From Branchiostoma lanceolatum (Eukaryota > Chordata > Leptocardii > Amphioxiformes > Branchiostomatidae), in contig NC_089725.1 in the NCBI RefSeq assembly GCF_035083965.1, positions 30,885,925-30,949,924 on the forward strand: a stretch of 64,000 bases of DNA, written 5' to 3'. Below, piece by piece: positions 44,452 to 55,995 of this stretch. Both the position numbers and the translations under genes were made by a program. The first letter of the stretch is position 1. Each line of letters opens with the position of its first letter. The notes beneath the pieces were generated by a model, which was given only the letters and a program-made list of their open reading frames with translations, did no database searches and was not told the DNA's origin.

Positions 44452-44631
44452 GGCCACACCAATTAATTTTCTTGGTCAACGGATTTTTAGTTTAGAAAAA
44501 AAAAAATTAGAAAAAAAAAATCATGAAAACAGAAGGCTGGCCCAGCCTTCTGTTTTCATGATTTTTTTATCTAAAACTTTTTTTTGTTGGAAAAAAAAAT
44601 CTGTTAACCAAGAAATTAAAGTGGTGTGGCC
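44452..44631. mobile_element. Palindromic MITE, GGCCACACCAATTTA family
   Basis: Arms of about 88 bp meet at GGCCCAGCC; flanked by TCA (44449-44451, 44632-44634). Confidence 0.92.
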
Positions 44632-44639
44632 TCAGGTTC

Positions 44640-47600
44640 TGTTTCCATGGTGATCTTCTAGTTCAGCACAATTCTTTTATCAATCCAAGAACCAGCTGAT
44701 TTGATTGGTGTGGCCTTTACTTTATGATTGACAGTTTGGGTCGAAGGTCACTTGCGATGACTGCGAACATCCTGGTACTGTGTTTATCTGAACTTGTCAT
44801 GACCTTGGATGTAACAGCCAATGAGACTGTTTGCGAGATTTAAATAATGTAAACAATGATGTTACCATAAATATTAAACTAAAGATTGTTGATCATAATG
44901 ATTGAACATTGTATAAGCCACAACTGGAAAGTTCTGACGGTATTAAATAATGTTATATGTTCTCCTCTCGTGTTGTGTATGGTTTACGCCCTGTTTTTAG
45001 TTTTCGTCATTTGTCTGCTCATTTCAAGGGTTACTTCTCGCTACATTTTGTATTACTGCCAAGTATAAGAACTGCAACCCTTCCCAGTAGTGTGTGTTGA
45101 GAGAGCGACAACAGTCAGGATTTGAATTCCCATACTTTAGATTCAAAGGGAGTGTCACTAGCCACTGGACTATACACACCACATATAGCAGTCTGCATTA
45201 TGTTTATTTGTATTGCATACCTGGTAAACTACCTCTTGGTGTAACACACCAGGTTTGTACCGAAGAATACAAGCTGCATATCTGGACAGATTTATTTGAT
45301 CCACTCATACCGGGATGGACTCCTATTCGATAAGTGTGGTGGGTTCTTTATGCTCGAGGCGTGGCTCTCCTCAAACACGGGACTGTTCAAGGGATGTACC
45401 TAGCCGAAGCCATGTACTCATTTACACCAGAGTTGAGTGAGGAAATTGGTGTGAAGTGCCTTTCCCAAGGGCACAACATCGGGATCTGTCAGGGATTCAA
45501 ACTCAGTGCCTCCAGGTTCCGAGTCAACAACCCTAACCACAAGGCCATATGTAACCTGTAGTACGCTGACATGAAAGTATCTCAATGTAGGTTTAGACAC
45601 ACCAATTCAGCCTCTCAAATTCGCCTGCACCTTATTCAATCAACGTCCACGTTTTCATTTTATGCGGGAAAATTGTTTTAATTTCTGTTAATCTTACCAG
45701 AAAGGTCTGAGTAGTATGGCACAAGGTGTAAAAGGTATCAGGGAGTAAACAACCTGCTCGGTGTTCATATTCAAATTGGCAGATGCAGACAATTAATACA
45801 TACGTACAACCAAGTGTATTTCTCAGTTAAAATTTTCATGCACATTTCGACCTACAAACGTTGTGCATATTTCCTTCCAAATGTTGGGTAGCAAATGGTG
45901 ATTGCAGAACAATTCACAACACAAAGAAGACCATGCAAGTCTGTGACAGTTTGAACAACAAGCCAACCATGATTATTTATCATTATTAATGATAATATTC
46001 AACTACCCAGCTTCAGACAATCAACACCACCCTATAAGTACGACTAATCTAAAATAGTTCGTCACACTGCATTGCGGATCAGCTACCGAAGGGCGTATCC
46101 TTCCCGCACAGCAGCAACAGGGCACAGAAAGCCGTTCGTACCTACTGAAGATATTCTGACTTGACTGAAAGGTACGTTTGGATCAACCGTAAGGTAAGTG
46201 TTCCCCACATGGGCAGGCAGCTGAGATAGGTCAAGTGCCTTGTAGTGTACATATGCACCCCAAAAGATGTGGATTCCTTCACAGCCTTGAACATAATTGT
46301 AAACTCCATGTCAGAGGGGCGGTCCAAGCTTCTCAAAAGCACCCTTAAGCCGGCGTCACAATTCATGCGAGCGTCGGCCGAATTTGTAGATCGCCCGAAG
46401 CTCGTCAAATTTCAAAATCGCCCGAGCGTCGACCGTATTTTCCAATGAAAATCTCGGGCGACGTCCGTCGTACACTAAAAATCCCCCATGAGATGGTGCC
46501 ATCTCTTGGACATGGACGAAGTCAGAATCGACTAACCTTGTAAAAGGCCAATATTTGGATCAACTTTTATTCCTAAAAATCGCCCGAAGCCCACGTAATC
46601 GACAGGACGTCGGCCGTACTTCGGCCGAAAATGCACATTTGAAGCACGCTCCTCCGCAGCGTCCTAATAAACAGCACTATTCCAACACTGAATGCGTGTA
46701 CGAGTCTTTTCTGGAATACATTATACGCATGAGCGCTAAGTGGCGCGGCGCCTGGGTTCGTCGCACAGACGGTCCTGGGAAAGAGATCGTATTTTCCGCC
46801 AATAGCATACTGGGAGAAGCAAACTGTCCTGGGAACGTGTTGATTATTGGCGGGGGAGAATGCCAAACTCCCTTCCGTAGCAAACTCCCTTCCGTGGCTA
46901 AATCCCTTCCGTGACATAACTCCCCTTTGTGACGGGGTATCTTAACAGCGCCAACAATAAGGTACTTTGTAAATCTTCGTTTCTCAGAACGTATCACCAT
47001 TGTACAGCATTTTACCCCCCAAAATCGTCAACTTGCGTCTTGTTTTAGGCCGTGCTAGTTAGAAGAAATAACGGTTAACTGTAGATGATCGCCCATTCTG
47101 GCTTACTAATTCTGGCGTGCACACATAGTTAACTATTCTGAGGATCTGTCAAGAACAAACAAAACAAAAGAAAACAGACAGCTGTGAATTCTAAAAAGTT
47201 TATTTTGTTGAGCTTGATCTGACATAAATTTATTTCTAAGCCCACGATTTAAACCTATGGCTTCTCCGGGGCGCTGGGTACGAGCGTGCATTTGAAGCTC
47301 GCCAACACGTCGGCCGAGCTGAATTTCTTATTTGTGACGGGGGCTTTATCAAGGCACATTTGGTCACATACACAAGAATCTGACATTTTTGAAAGCAAGA
47401 AATTCCTGCAAACGGTGTAAGAAAATTCAGTTAAGTCGGTAAAGATATATGTGTACCATGTTTTTATGAATTTCAAAATAAATGTCTAGTTTGTTAAGAA
47501 TCACTCAAATTTGGCTCGCTTGAATTTTTTACATTAACGTCATACGGTCTTTGGGTCTAGACAGGAAAATTTACCAAATTGCGAGTGCGTGTATTTCATG

Positions 47601-48110
47601 CCCATGTGATGGAATGAAATTACCACATATACATGAATGTAATGTGCCATGCCTTTCTAACCATACAAGACCACCAAAAATACATTGTGTTGAAATCCTA
47701 CAGAGCCAACATTACTCGGTCGTACAATTGTAGTTGTCAAATATTCGACACCGTTTTCTACTTTTTTCTATTTTCAACATGCTGCCCCATCCAACTTGTA
47801 TTTTCTGAGCGCCAGTTTTATGTCTTTAGGTCTTTGTTTTTTCTTTACGCCATTATTGTTAATTCATATTAATTGTTTAAATGTTTCTCTCGGAGTCTTA
47901 TAAGCCCATATGGGCTGGGCGACTTAAGGTTGCTCGACACGTTAATAAGCCATTCATTCATTCTGTCATTCAGTCATTCATTCATTGTTTACTTGGACCT
48001 TCCACAAGAAATGAATGGCGTAGTAAAACACCATTGCAAGCTGCAACCCTAGACAATATTTAGTGAAAACATTCTATGATTTAAAGATAAGATGACGTGT
48101 AAAGTGTGTG
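44640..48110. other. Gene-free stretch
   Basis: No gene recognised. It holds an inverted SINE (45335-45555), repeats with GCGTCGGCCGA and GCCCGA motifs at 46345-46640, a degenerate run of AACTCCCTTCCGT units at 46865-46930, and a retroelement-type tail (CCCATATGGGCTGGGCGACT then ATTC repeats) at 47893-47990 that recurs at 63137-63230. Confidence 0.5.
45335..45555 (-). mobile_element. tRNA-derived SINE
   Basis: Reverse complement of the SINE body at 30095-30380, including GTTTGAATCCC (B box) and GTTGTGCCCTTGGGAAAGGC. Confidence 0.75.
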
Positions 48111-48113
48111 TAT

Positions 48114-49277
48114 GGGGGGGGGGGGGGGCCCAACACTTAACGACAGGCAGTAAATTTCTAGCGAGGTCCAATCAAATGGCTGTTAGCAGGTCACCGAACG
48201 TCACCGACAATTGGCCAATGACGGCCAACAAAGCAAGTCCTTTAAAATGCAAAGTAGGCAATTAACGCCAATCTACTGGCACGCGATGGGCAAGAAGGAA
48301 TATTTCACACCCTTTGTCCGTCGATTACTGGTTCATTGTTAATAGCGGCAATACATTACGAAGTAACTTTTCGTGTGACTTGCAGCACATGACTTTTAAT
48401 CCTGCTTATGTAGAGCAGAACTACGCACTGAACAAGTTTTAAACATCGACACGACCTGACTACACAACGCCTTATATTTGATAATGCAGTATAGCCATAA
48501 CGCCACGCTTCGGAGAGAGCATTTTGGTATCTTTAGCATGGTTAAAGTTCTAAGCTGTAGCACTTCGTATCATGCATTTTCTTTAAATTTTATATTATAC
48601 ATAATATAATAAACAAAAGCGGGTTTATCGGCTCTTTTGAATAATGCCATATGCCTGCGACTGGCTCATCCCAGCGTCATGGCCGGTGAATCAAAGACGC
48701 GCCGCTGTCGCACTCTGGATTCGTTCTTAGGTGACTTTGCCGGAAAATCCGTTCAATGTCTTCTCACGCCGGCAGTCGGTGATTTGGGGCCCCACAATGT
48801 GCCACAAAATCCTGACCCAAGACTAGCTTGGACTTGATTTCCCTCCATTTCTGTACGCGGCCCGTCTTTGAGAACTTGCTTTTGGTGGGAAATGTTGGGT
48901 CGACTCGAAGACTTTCACCCTCGTCGGGATCTATTCCCTCCCGCAATGACCGCTCTATTAGCGCTAGTGCAGCGCCATTGAAGCTGTAAAACTTCATCTC
49001 TTCAGTCTCTTCGCGTTTTGGTGGTGAAAGTTAACTTTACAAACTGATAGATCTAGATCTAGATGTATACGTATGGAAGTAGTGGGAATAACAATTCAAA
49101 GGCGCTTGGTTTGAGTTGATGACATTTACATAAGACCAGGGGTGTTAACAACCCAAAACTCGACCGTCATTGGCTAATTGTCGGTGACGTTCGGTGACCT
49201 GCGAGCAGCCATATGATTGGACCTCGCTAGAAAGTTACTGCCCGACATTTAGTGTACACGGGGGGGGGGGGGGGGGG
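48114..49277. mobile_element. 1.13 kb non-autonomous element with about 100 bp TIRs in a G-run
   Basis: AGGTCACCGAACGTCACCGA and flanking sequence at 48129-48225 returns inverted at 49163-49260. G-runs of 15 and 17 bases in the same orientation lie immediately outside both ends, as expected of a duplicated G-rich target. The interior shows no transposase. Confidence 0.85.
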
Positions 49278-49299
49278 AGTAACGGTCCAGCTGTTTAAA

Positions 49300-49444
49300 G
49301 GTATCTCAGGATGCTCCTACAGTGCTTAGTGGCAATGACTCCCACTCTACGATTCTACGATAGCTGTATCTGTATGTATATGTATATGTATATGCATGTG
49401 CATGTGCATATGTATATGTATGTGTATGTGTATATGTATATGTA

Positions 49445-49479
<35 letters not shown>

Positions 49480-49570
49480 ATATGTATTTGTATATGTATA
49501 TGTATATGCATATGTATATGTATATGTATATAGCCGGTATAACCGCCCTTCGGCGTAACACACCAGCGTC
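49300..49570 (-). mobile_element. LINE 3' end with expanded TGTATA microsatellite
   Basis: On minus, a GGCGGTTATACCGGCTATAT tail runs into a long (ATACAT)-type repeat, then [17 protein letters not shown], an RT C-terminal piece of the same family as 30640-30990. Confidence 0.65.
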
Positions 49571-49765
49571 ACAGACACGCGGCGCGACAACAGCTGGTTT
49601 ACGCTGAACGGCCTGTCACACCTAACTTATGCACACCTACATAGCTGTTAGCATTGTTTTTGTGATGGAAACCACAGCTCAACCTTGCTTCAGTTCATGA
49701 TCAGTAGGGGGGCTAGGGTACCGTTTCCCAAAAATGAATTTTGAGCCCTGAAACAGTATTTTTAC

Positions 49766-49912
49766 ATTCTGAATCAAAGTTCAACTGTAATTGCCAACAA
49801 AATGGGCAGTGGGTTGCTCATTCATTGACAAAGACAAAGTTGACAAAGTCGAAAATTTGGGTAAGTCCAATATTTTGTGTTGGCAATTACAGTTAAACTT
49901 TTATTCAGAATG
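49766..49912. mobile_element. Foldback MITE, CTGTAATTGCCAACAAAA arms
   Basis: Left ATTCTGAATCAAAGTTCAAC pairs with right GTTAAACTTTTATTCAGAAT; same family as 42223-42326. It lies just upstream of the LRR receptor gene. Confidence 0.85.
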
Positions 49913-50046
49913 ACTTCTACCAACACAGATGTATTTTTACATGTTGTGAAACTTTCAATGACGTTGGTCTGGGACATCTGCATGCTAAGTTAATTGTTTC
50001 GGTCAGGTGGAATAATTCCTGCACATTTTTCTCTTTAGGTGCCAAG

Positions 50047-53000
50047 ATGGGGGACAAGCTGAGGCACGTGCTGATTTTGCTTCTCATCATCCAGAAGGAG
50101 CCCGTATTACCAGAAGCAGGGTGCCGATGTTTAATATCCTCACGCTGCATCATAAGGCCTAGGTGGGTTACACCACGAACTCCTTGCTGCAACTGCGGCG
50201 GGCTGGGCCTAAGCAACATACCCCAGAACATTCCAGAAAACATTGCCTTCTTATATTTTGGGAATAATCAGATAACCACATTTCCTCAGAACCTCCCGAA
50301 ATCCATCGCTCACTTGGATTTGCGAAGTAATCAGATAACCTCTATTCAGCCGGATGCATTGTCAAACCTACCCCAGCTTGAAATATTGACCCTGGACAAA
50401 AACAGGATATCTAATATTGAGCCTCATGTGTTCTCAAATAATAATGATATGTGGAAGGCGGGCAGGCCAGGTGCATTACCAAAACTACGGGTCTTGTCCC
50501 TGTTCTCCAACCAGATAACATCTATCGAGCCAGGTTTATTCACCAACCTACCCAATCTCCATAGTCTGTACCTAAAAGCGAACCAGATAAGTTCTATTCG
50601 ACCAGGTATATTCTGTAATCTACCCAACCTCAACTCCTTGAACCTGGCAGAAAACCAGATAACTTCTATCGAGCCAGGCACATTCACTAATCTACCCAAT
50701 TTCCAATGGTTGCACCTCCAAGCAAACCAGATAACTTTAATTCAGCCAGGTTCATTCACTAATCTTCCTAAGCTCAGATATTTGGACCTGCGAGAAAACC
50801 AAATATCTGTCCTTCCCGAGTCTGCTCACGGCATGTTGTCAGCAATCAGAGATGTGCAAATAGACGAGAACCCCTGGCAGTGCGACTGTGGGATACTTCC
50901 CTTCAGGATGAAAATGACCGGGTCTGCTTCGTTCGAAAACCAGATAACTTGTGACCAACCTGCCAACTTCCGTTGGAAAAAGCTTATAGAAATCAATCCT
51001 GAAGACCTGATCTGTAAAGAAACAACCACATTAACACTGCCTTTTGATCTCCATACCTTATTCACCTCATCTGCAGTGTCAACATCTTCATTTGGCAACA
51101 CAGAAAGCAACACTAGCCCAACAGCGTATTTCTTAGACTCCACAACTGACACACAGTCTATTGACAATCAGGGCACATTCACATCATCTGCAGTGTCAAC
51201 ATCTTCATTTGATAACATAGAAAGCAACACAAGCCCAACATCGTATTCTGTAGGCTCCACAACTGACACACAGTCTGTTGACATCCAGGGCACATTCACT
51301 TCATCTGCAGTGTCAACATATTCATTTGATAACATAGAAAGCAACACAAGCCCAACAACATATCCTGCAGGCTTCACATCTGACAAAAAGGGCCGTGTCA
51401 AACAATTTGAAAGGACTAATAACTGTTGCAATAGCACCGCCACTTCTCCCCGTCACTGGTACTTCAGAACCAACCCTGGCTCAGCAGCACGTCCTGCAGC
51501 ACTCACCACACCTCTTGCAATCAGGTCAGACAGTTCCCATGAATCTGCTCCCAGTTTCCCCCTACCTGTTCTCATCGGGGCTATCTGTGGTCCAGTAGCT
51601 GGCATTTTGCTGGCTGGCAGCATCATTCTCACAATCTGGTGCAAGAGGAGGGTCAGGCATCCTCCATCAGGTCAAAATTCCAAATTTATCGTAACTGACG
51701 CCAAAGCAAAGGCTGCTAGAATGACCAGCGATCATACTCAGACAGGGCAAGGCCGGTCTCAGGCTAACGCTCTGGACGTTGGAAATCTTAGACGTAGCGA
51801 AGTGCTAGCCTCCTTAAGGACAAATCCTATGTACGTAGGTGTGGGAATATCACCAGAGGACCCGACATGTACCAGCGATCATACTCAGACAGGGCAGGGT
51901 CAGTCTCATGCCATCATTGAACCCAACACAAACACCACACGTGCTTTAGTGGCTAGTGGTCACGATTACCAGAACGAAGATATGGACCAACATAATCAGA
52001 CAGGGCAGCATAAGTCTCAGTCCATTGCTGAATACAACACAAACACCACACCTGCTGTAGTGGCTAGTGGTCATGATCAAACAGGGCAGGGTCAGTCCCA
52101 GGGTATCACTGAATACAACACAAACACCACACCTACTGTAACAGTCAGTGGCCATGGTCAGACAGGGTCTCAGGCTATCACCGGACTCTTAGACACTAAA
52201 AGTCCATCAGATAACAGTCATGACACAGGGGTGCCTACTAACCTGAATTCTTTGTACAAAGTTGTGGGCCAGTATCAGGCCATCATTATACCTGACACAA
52301 ACATCACGGCTGCTGTAATGACCAGTGATCATGATCACCGGTATGAAGGTGTGAATACTCAACATGATCAGACAGGGCAGGGTCAGTCACAGGCCATCAC
52401 TGAATCCAACACAAACACCATAGCTACTGAAACAACCATTGGTCATCATCATACAGGACAGGGCAAGTCTCAGGCTACCACTCATTCCTTGGATGGCAGA
52501 AATCCAGCATATGGTAAAAGCTTATATTTTTCACAGCCAAATCCGATATACACAGGTGTGGGATCACCACCGAACAACCCAAAATCTACATGTACAGTGG
52601 GGCCCCCAATTCCCCCACAAAAAAAGACTCCCGAACCTCCAAATAGATTCAAACCCCCTAAGGACGAGATCCCCTCACTTCTCCCACCCCGCAAAGGTAC
52701 CGATGCCCCGCCAGCTGTCACAGAGCCTCACCGGTATGAAAATATGGACTCGCCACTAAATAGCCCCAAACCGAAAGAGACTCCTTCACTTCTCCCACCC
52801 CGTAGAGGTACCGATGCCCTGCAAGTTGTCACAGAGCCTCACCTGTATGAAGATGTGGACGGGCCACAAAAGAGCCCCAAACCGAGAGATACAGGTCTAA
52901 GGCAATTTATCAAGAACAAAGCCCTTGGAACAGCCGACAAAAGCAACCTCCCTAAAGATGAGCCTCCCTCAATTCCCCCGCCCCGTAAAGGTACTGATGC

Positions 53001-53550
53001 CCTGCAAGTTGTCTCCGAGACTCACTGGTATGAAGATGTGGACGCACCACTAAATAGCCCCAAACCGAAAGAGACTCCCTCGCTTCCCCCACCCCGTAAA
53101 GGAGCTGATGCCCTGCAAGTTGTCTCCGAGACTCACCTGTATAAAAATGTGGACGCACCACAAAAGCACCCAAAACCTAAAGGTGCAGGTCTCATACAAT
53201 TTGCTACAAATGAGGACATTGGAACAGCAAATAGAAAGAAACCCCCTGAAGATGAACCTACCCCACTCCCCCCACCCCGCAAAGGAGCTGATGTCCTGCC
53301 AGCTGTCTCAGAGCCTCACCTGTATGAAGATGAGGACACAGCACGTTCGCCAAAGAGCCCTAAACCGAAAGGTGCAGGTCTAAGGCAATTTATCAAGAAT
53401 AAGACCATCGGAACAGCCAATCGAAAGAAACCCCCTGAAGATGAGCCTCCCCCAGTCCCCCCACATGGCAAACATTCTCATGCCAAGTTTGGGAAGTCAG
53501 CAGAGGCTCAGGGCAACCTGCACGTCTATGAAAATCATGACCTTGAATAG
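50047..53550 (+). CDS. LRR single-pass receptor with multi-tyrosine cytoplasmic tail, 1167 aa
   Basis: One uninterrupted 1167-codon frame. A polypyrimidine-AG ends 10 bp before the ATG, so a 5'UTR exon is likely. Order: signal peptide (LRHVLILLLIIQ), Cys-rich LRRNT (residues about 26-50), eight leucine-rich repeats (about 65-265, typically LxxLxLxxNQITSIEPGxF), LRRCT (NPWQCDCGILPF...CDQP...DLICK, to about 320), a Ser/Thr-rich stalk with three 39-residue repeats (FTSSAVSTSSF..), a transmembrane helix (about 506-530, VLIGAICGPVAGILLAGSII) and a tail of about 637 residues. The tail first repeats TGQGQSQAI/NTNTT units, then about seven units of PPPRKG-type SH3 ligand plus a tyrosine motif: HRYENMD, HLYEDVD, HWYEDVD, HLYKNVD, HLYEDED, HVYENHD, as well as NPMYVGV and NPIYTGV. 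These resemble SH2/PTB docking sites. It fits the expanded LRR-receptor repertoire of amphioxus; the ligand is unknown and no named orthologue is recognised. Confidence 0.9.
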   Translation: MGDKLRHVLILLLIIQKEPVLPEAGCRCLISSRCIIRPRWVTPRTPCCNCGGLGLSNIPQNIPENIAFLYFGNNQITTFPQNLPKSIAHLDLRSNQITSIQPDALSNLPQLEILTLDKNRISNIEPHVFSNNNDMWKAGRPGALPKLRVLSLFSNQITSIEPGLFTNLPNLHSLYLKANQISSIRPGIFCNLPNLNSLNLAENQITSIEPGTFTNLPNFQWLHLQANQITLIQPGSFTNLPKLRYLDLRENQISVLPESAHGMLSAIRDVQIDENPWQCDCGILPFRMKMTGSASFENQITCDQPANFRWKKLIEINPEDLICKETTTLTLPFDLHTLFTSSAVSTSSFGNTESNTSPTAYFLDSTTDTQSIDNQGTFTSSAVSTSSFDNIESNTSPTSYSVGSTTDTQSVDIQGTFTSSAVSTYSFDNIESNTSPTTYPAGFTSDKKGRVKQFERTNNCCNSTATSPRHWYFRTNPGSAARPAALTTPLAIRSDSSHESAPSFPLPVLIGAICGPVAGILLAGSIILTIWCKRRVRHPPSGQNSKFIVTDAKAKAARMTSDHTQTGQGRSQANALDVGNLRRSEVLASLRTNPMYVGVGISPEDPTCTSDHTQTGQGQSHAIIEPNTNTTRALVASGHDYQNEDMDQHNQTGQHKSQSIAEYNTNTTPAVVASGHDQTGQGQSQGITEYNTNTTPTVTVSGHGQTGSQAITGLLDTKSPSDNSHDTGVPTNLNSLYKVVGQYQAIIIPDTNITAAVMTSDHDHRYEGVNTQHDQTGQGQSQAITESNTNTIATETTIGHHHTGQGKSQATTHSLDGRNPAYGKSLYFSQPNPIYTGVGSPPNNPKSTCTVGPPIPPQKKTPEPPNRFKPPKDEIPSLLPPRKGTDAPPAVTEPHRYENMDSPLNSPKPKETPSLLPPRRGTDALQVVTEPHLYEDVDGPQKSPKPRDTGLRQFIKNKALGTADKSNLPKDEPPSIPPPRKGTDALQVVSETHWYEDVDAPLNSPKPKETPSLPPPRKGADALQVVSETHLYKNVDAPQKHPKPKGAGLIQFATNEDIGTANRKKPPEDEPTPLPPPRKGADVLPAVSEPHLYEDEDTARSPKSPKPKGAGLRQFIKNKTIGTANRKKPPEDEPPPVPPHGKHSHAKFGKSAEAQGNLHVYENHDLE

Positions 53551-53760
53551 CATCCTGAAGCTTTACAATATGAGTTTCATTCAGATTTCTATGAAAAGTA
53601 ACTTCTCTATGGATAGGCCTAAATATGGTGACACCAGCTGTTTGGTACTAAAGCAGTTCTGCAGTTTGAATCTTTCATCTGTTGATGATCAGCACTGTAC
53701 GTATCAGTGACCTTATTTTTACCTCCTTCAAAAATGCAGGTATTATTTTTGGCGTGTCTA

Positions 53761-53863
<103 letters not shown>

Positions 53864-55740
53864 CTTTAGTTGTTACATCCCATTCGAAAACCAACCAAAG
53901 CTAGGTAATAATTGTTACGAGTCGAGTGAAAAAATAGGTGTTAAGTGCCCTTCCCGAAGGCACAACATTGGGACCCGCTAGGGATTCAGAACCTTTAGAT
54001 TCCAAGCCAACAACCTAACCACCGTTGAAAACCACCTTGCTTCGATTACGGAACAGATGCTCACCGAAAATCTCATATAGAACCGGTCAGAGCAGTAACA
54101 GTAACTAACACTTTATACACAGACGTAATAATTAAAACCTTCCTAGACCAGTTCTTCTAGTATACCTATTGTACATTCCCATCTACTGCTTATGTGGTGT
54201 CTGTAGCTGTATCACGGTACTCTTACAGTGGTAATTACTATCATTGTACCAATGAATGTATCCATCTTTGTACATGGCTGTGGAAGTTGGGCCAAAGCCT
54301 ACATGACTAGCAGGTGTGAGATTCGAGTGATTTGAAATATAGAAAAATCCCTTTATCATTGATTAGCACTGTATTATCATATAGCTGAACTCTATTTACA
54401 TGTATTGAGTGACAAGTTTGCGGACCTGGAAACTGTCTATTACAGTTAAGCAAAGGTGAGATTCACCACTTGCTCGCCATTTGCTCAAGTATCTATCGTC
54501 AAATTGAATGCATGCATTCAATCCATCTTGTAATACATCTGTAGAATTTGGGACAAGAACAAATGTGAAGCTTGCAAAATATGCTTGCTGTCCACAGAAA
54601 TTGAAGAAACGTAGCATTAAGTATAAATAGATTCGAATGTGTTCTTGTTGCTCTTGTTCATTTGAGAAACTCATTGTCGTAATAGTTTGCATTGCTGATT
54701 ACTGGTTGTGACTGAAGCAGATGAACATGTGTAACGTTACACATTCTGCACAGGCAGACACACTTAGCAAGATGTACAGTAAAAACCGTAAGAAAACTGG
54801 TTGCACTATGTAAAGGAAACACTTATACATCCATGTTATATCTATTGGTGGTGTTAGGATTTTGTAAAAACTGAATACAATACAAGTGTCTTCACAAGAA
54901 GGGGTGTCAATATCAATCAGCTTTATGTGAGTCAAGGATTGTTGCAGATCCATTGGAAAAGGTTGAAACAAAAACTGTCTGAAAATAAAAGGATGTGTTG
55001 ATATTGTACAAGTTCAACAAATGCAATGTTTCAGTGCACAATATACGTGTCATTATAAATCATTTTTAGTTGCAAGTTGATGCATGAGGGATAACTGCAA
55101 GTGAATACCCAGGGGTACATGGGGAGTATAAAGTGAATATGAAAAAAGCGGAAGTGAACTAACGTTTCAGGGCTAGCCCTTTGTAATAGCCTCAGGCTAT
55201 TTGGTCAGCCCTGGCTGTCAAAACGGCCAAAGCCAATAAATGAATAGATACATGTGTAGTACACACACGTGTAGTAACTTGCTACTGTAAATTTCTAGTT
55301 TTGACATTTTGAAGACTTTGAGAATGTATCATAGATTGTATTGTCCTAGGGTTTTAGCAAAAAATGAAATCAATGAATCGGGAAAAACTTATTCATTTCA
55401 AATTATAAAACTGTAAAATGCAGAACCAAAAATACACCCCCTCCCAACCCATGCTTTTACCTGACAAGCAGAGACGGGCACTTGTAAGGCAAAAGCAGCG
55501 TTTTATTGTGCCAAGGAGGCACAACTTTGCGGACAGAAAAGCAAAATTCATCATACAGACACGTGCCTATAACAAAAATTGAAAGGAAATGTACGTGCTA
55601 AGCTTTAACATGAGGATAGATATTCAATCTACAGATATTAAGCGACAGTTAATTTGTTGTTCAGCTCCAAAACTGTCCAGCTGTATGAATCATGATTCCT
55701 GACTCCAACAGAATTGATCTTTGGAAAGGTTTGTCTGTTT
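53864..55740. other. Gene-free stretch between LRR receptor and small membrane protein
   Basis: Contains an inverted partial SINE (53935-54025) and a retroelement-type tail (TTTGTAATAGCCTCAGGCTA, AATAAATGAATAG) at 55185-55250. No coding region is recognised. Confidence 0.5.
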
Positions 55741-55749
55741 TCCCAGCCA

Positions 55750-55995
55750 AGGAACTGCAGATATGCTCCCAGCCGGTAGGTGGCGGTTTTGTCCCGTGCA
55801 CCCGTCATTATTTCCCCGAGTCTGTGAACTGCAGATATGCTTCCGGCCGGTAGGTGGCGGTGGCGGTTTCGTCCCGTGCACCTGTCATTATTTCCCCGAG
55901 TCAGTGAACTGCAGATATGCTTCCGGCCGGTAGGTGGCGGTGGCGTCCCGTGCACCTGTCATTATTTCCCCGAGTCTGTAAACTGCAGGTATGCT
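55750..55995 (-). repeat. Tandem copies of the last exon end of the small membrane protein
   Basis: About 80 bp units at three positions downstream of exon 3 repeat its final codons (CTGCAGTTTACAGACTCGGG), the stop and the following 3'UTR (GACAGGTGCACGGGACG). The upstream-most copy is the one in frame. Confidence 0.9.

Noticed and set aside
46555-47000. Overlapping frames of 107-119 codons on both strands
   Set aside because: Open on both strands over degenerate repeats (AACTCCCTTCCGT, GTCGGCCGA motifs); no family resemblance.
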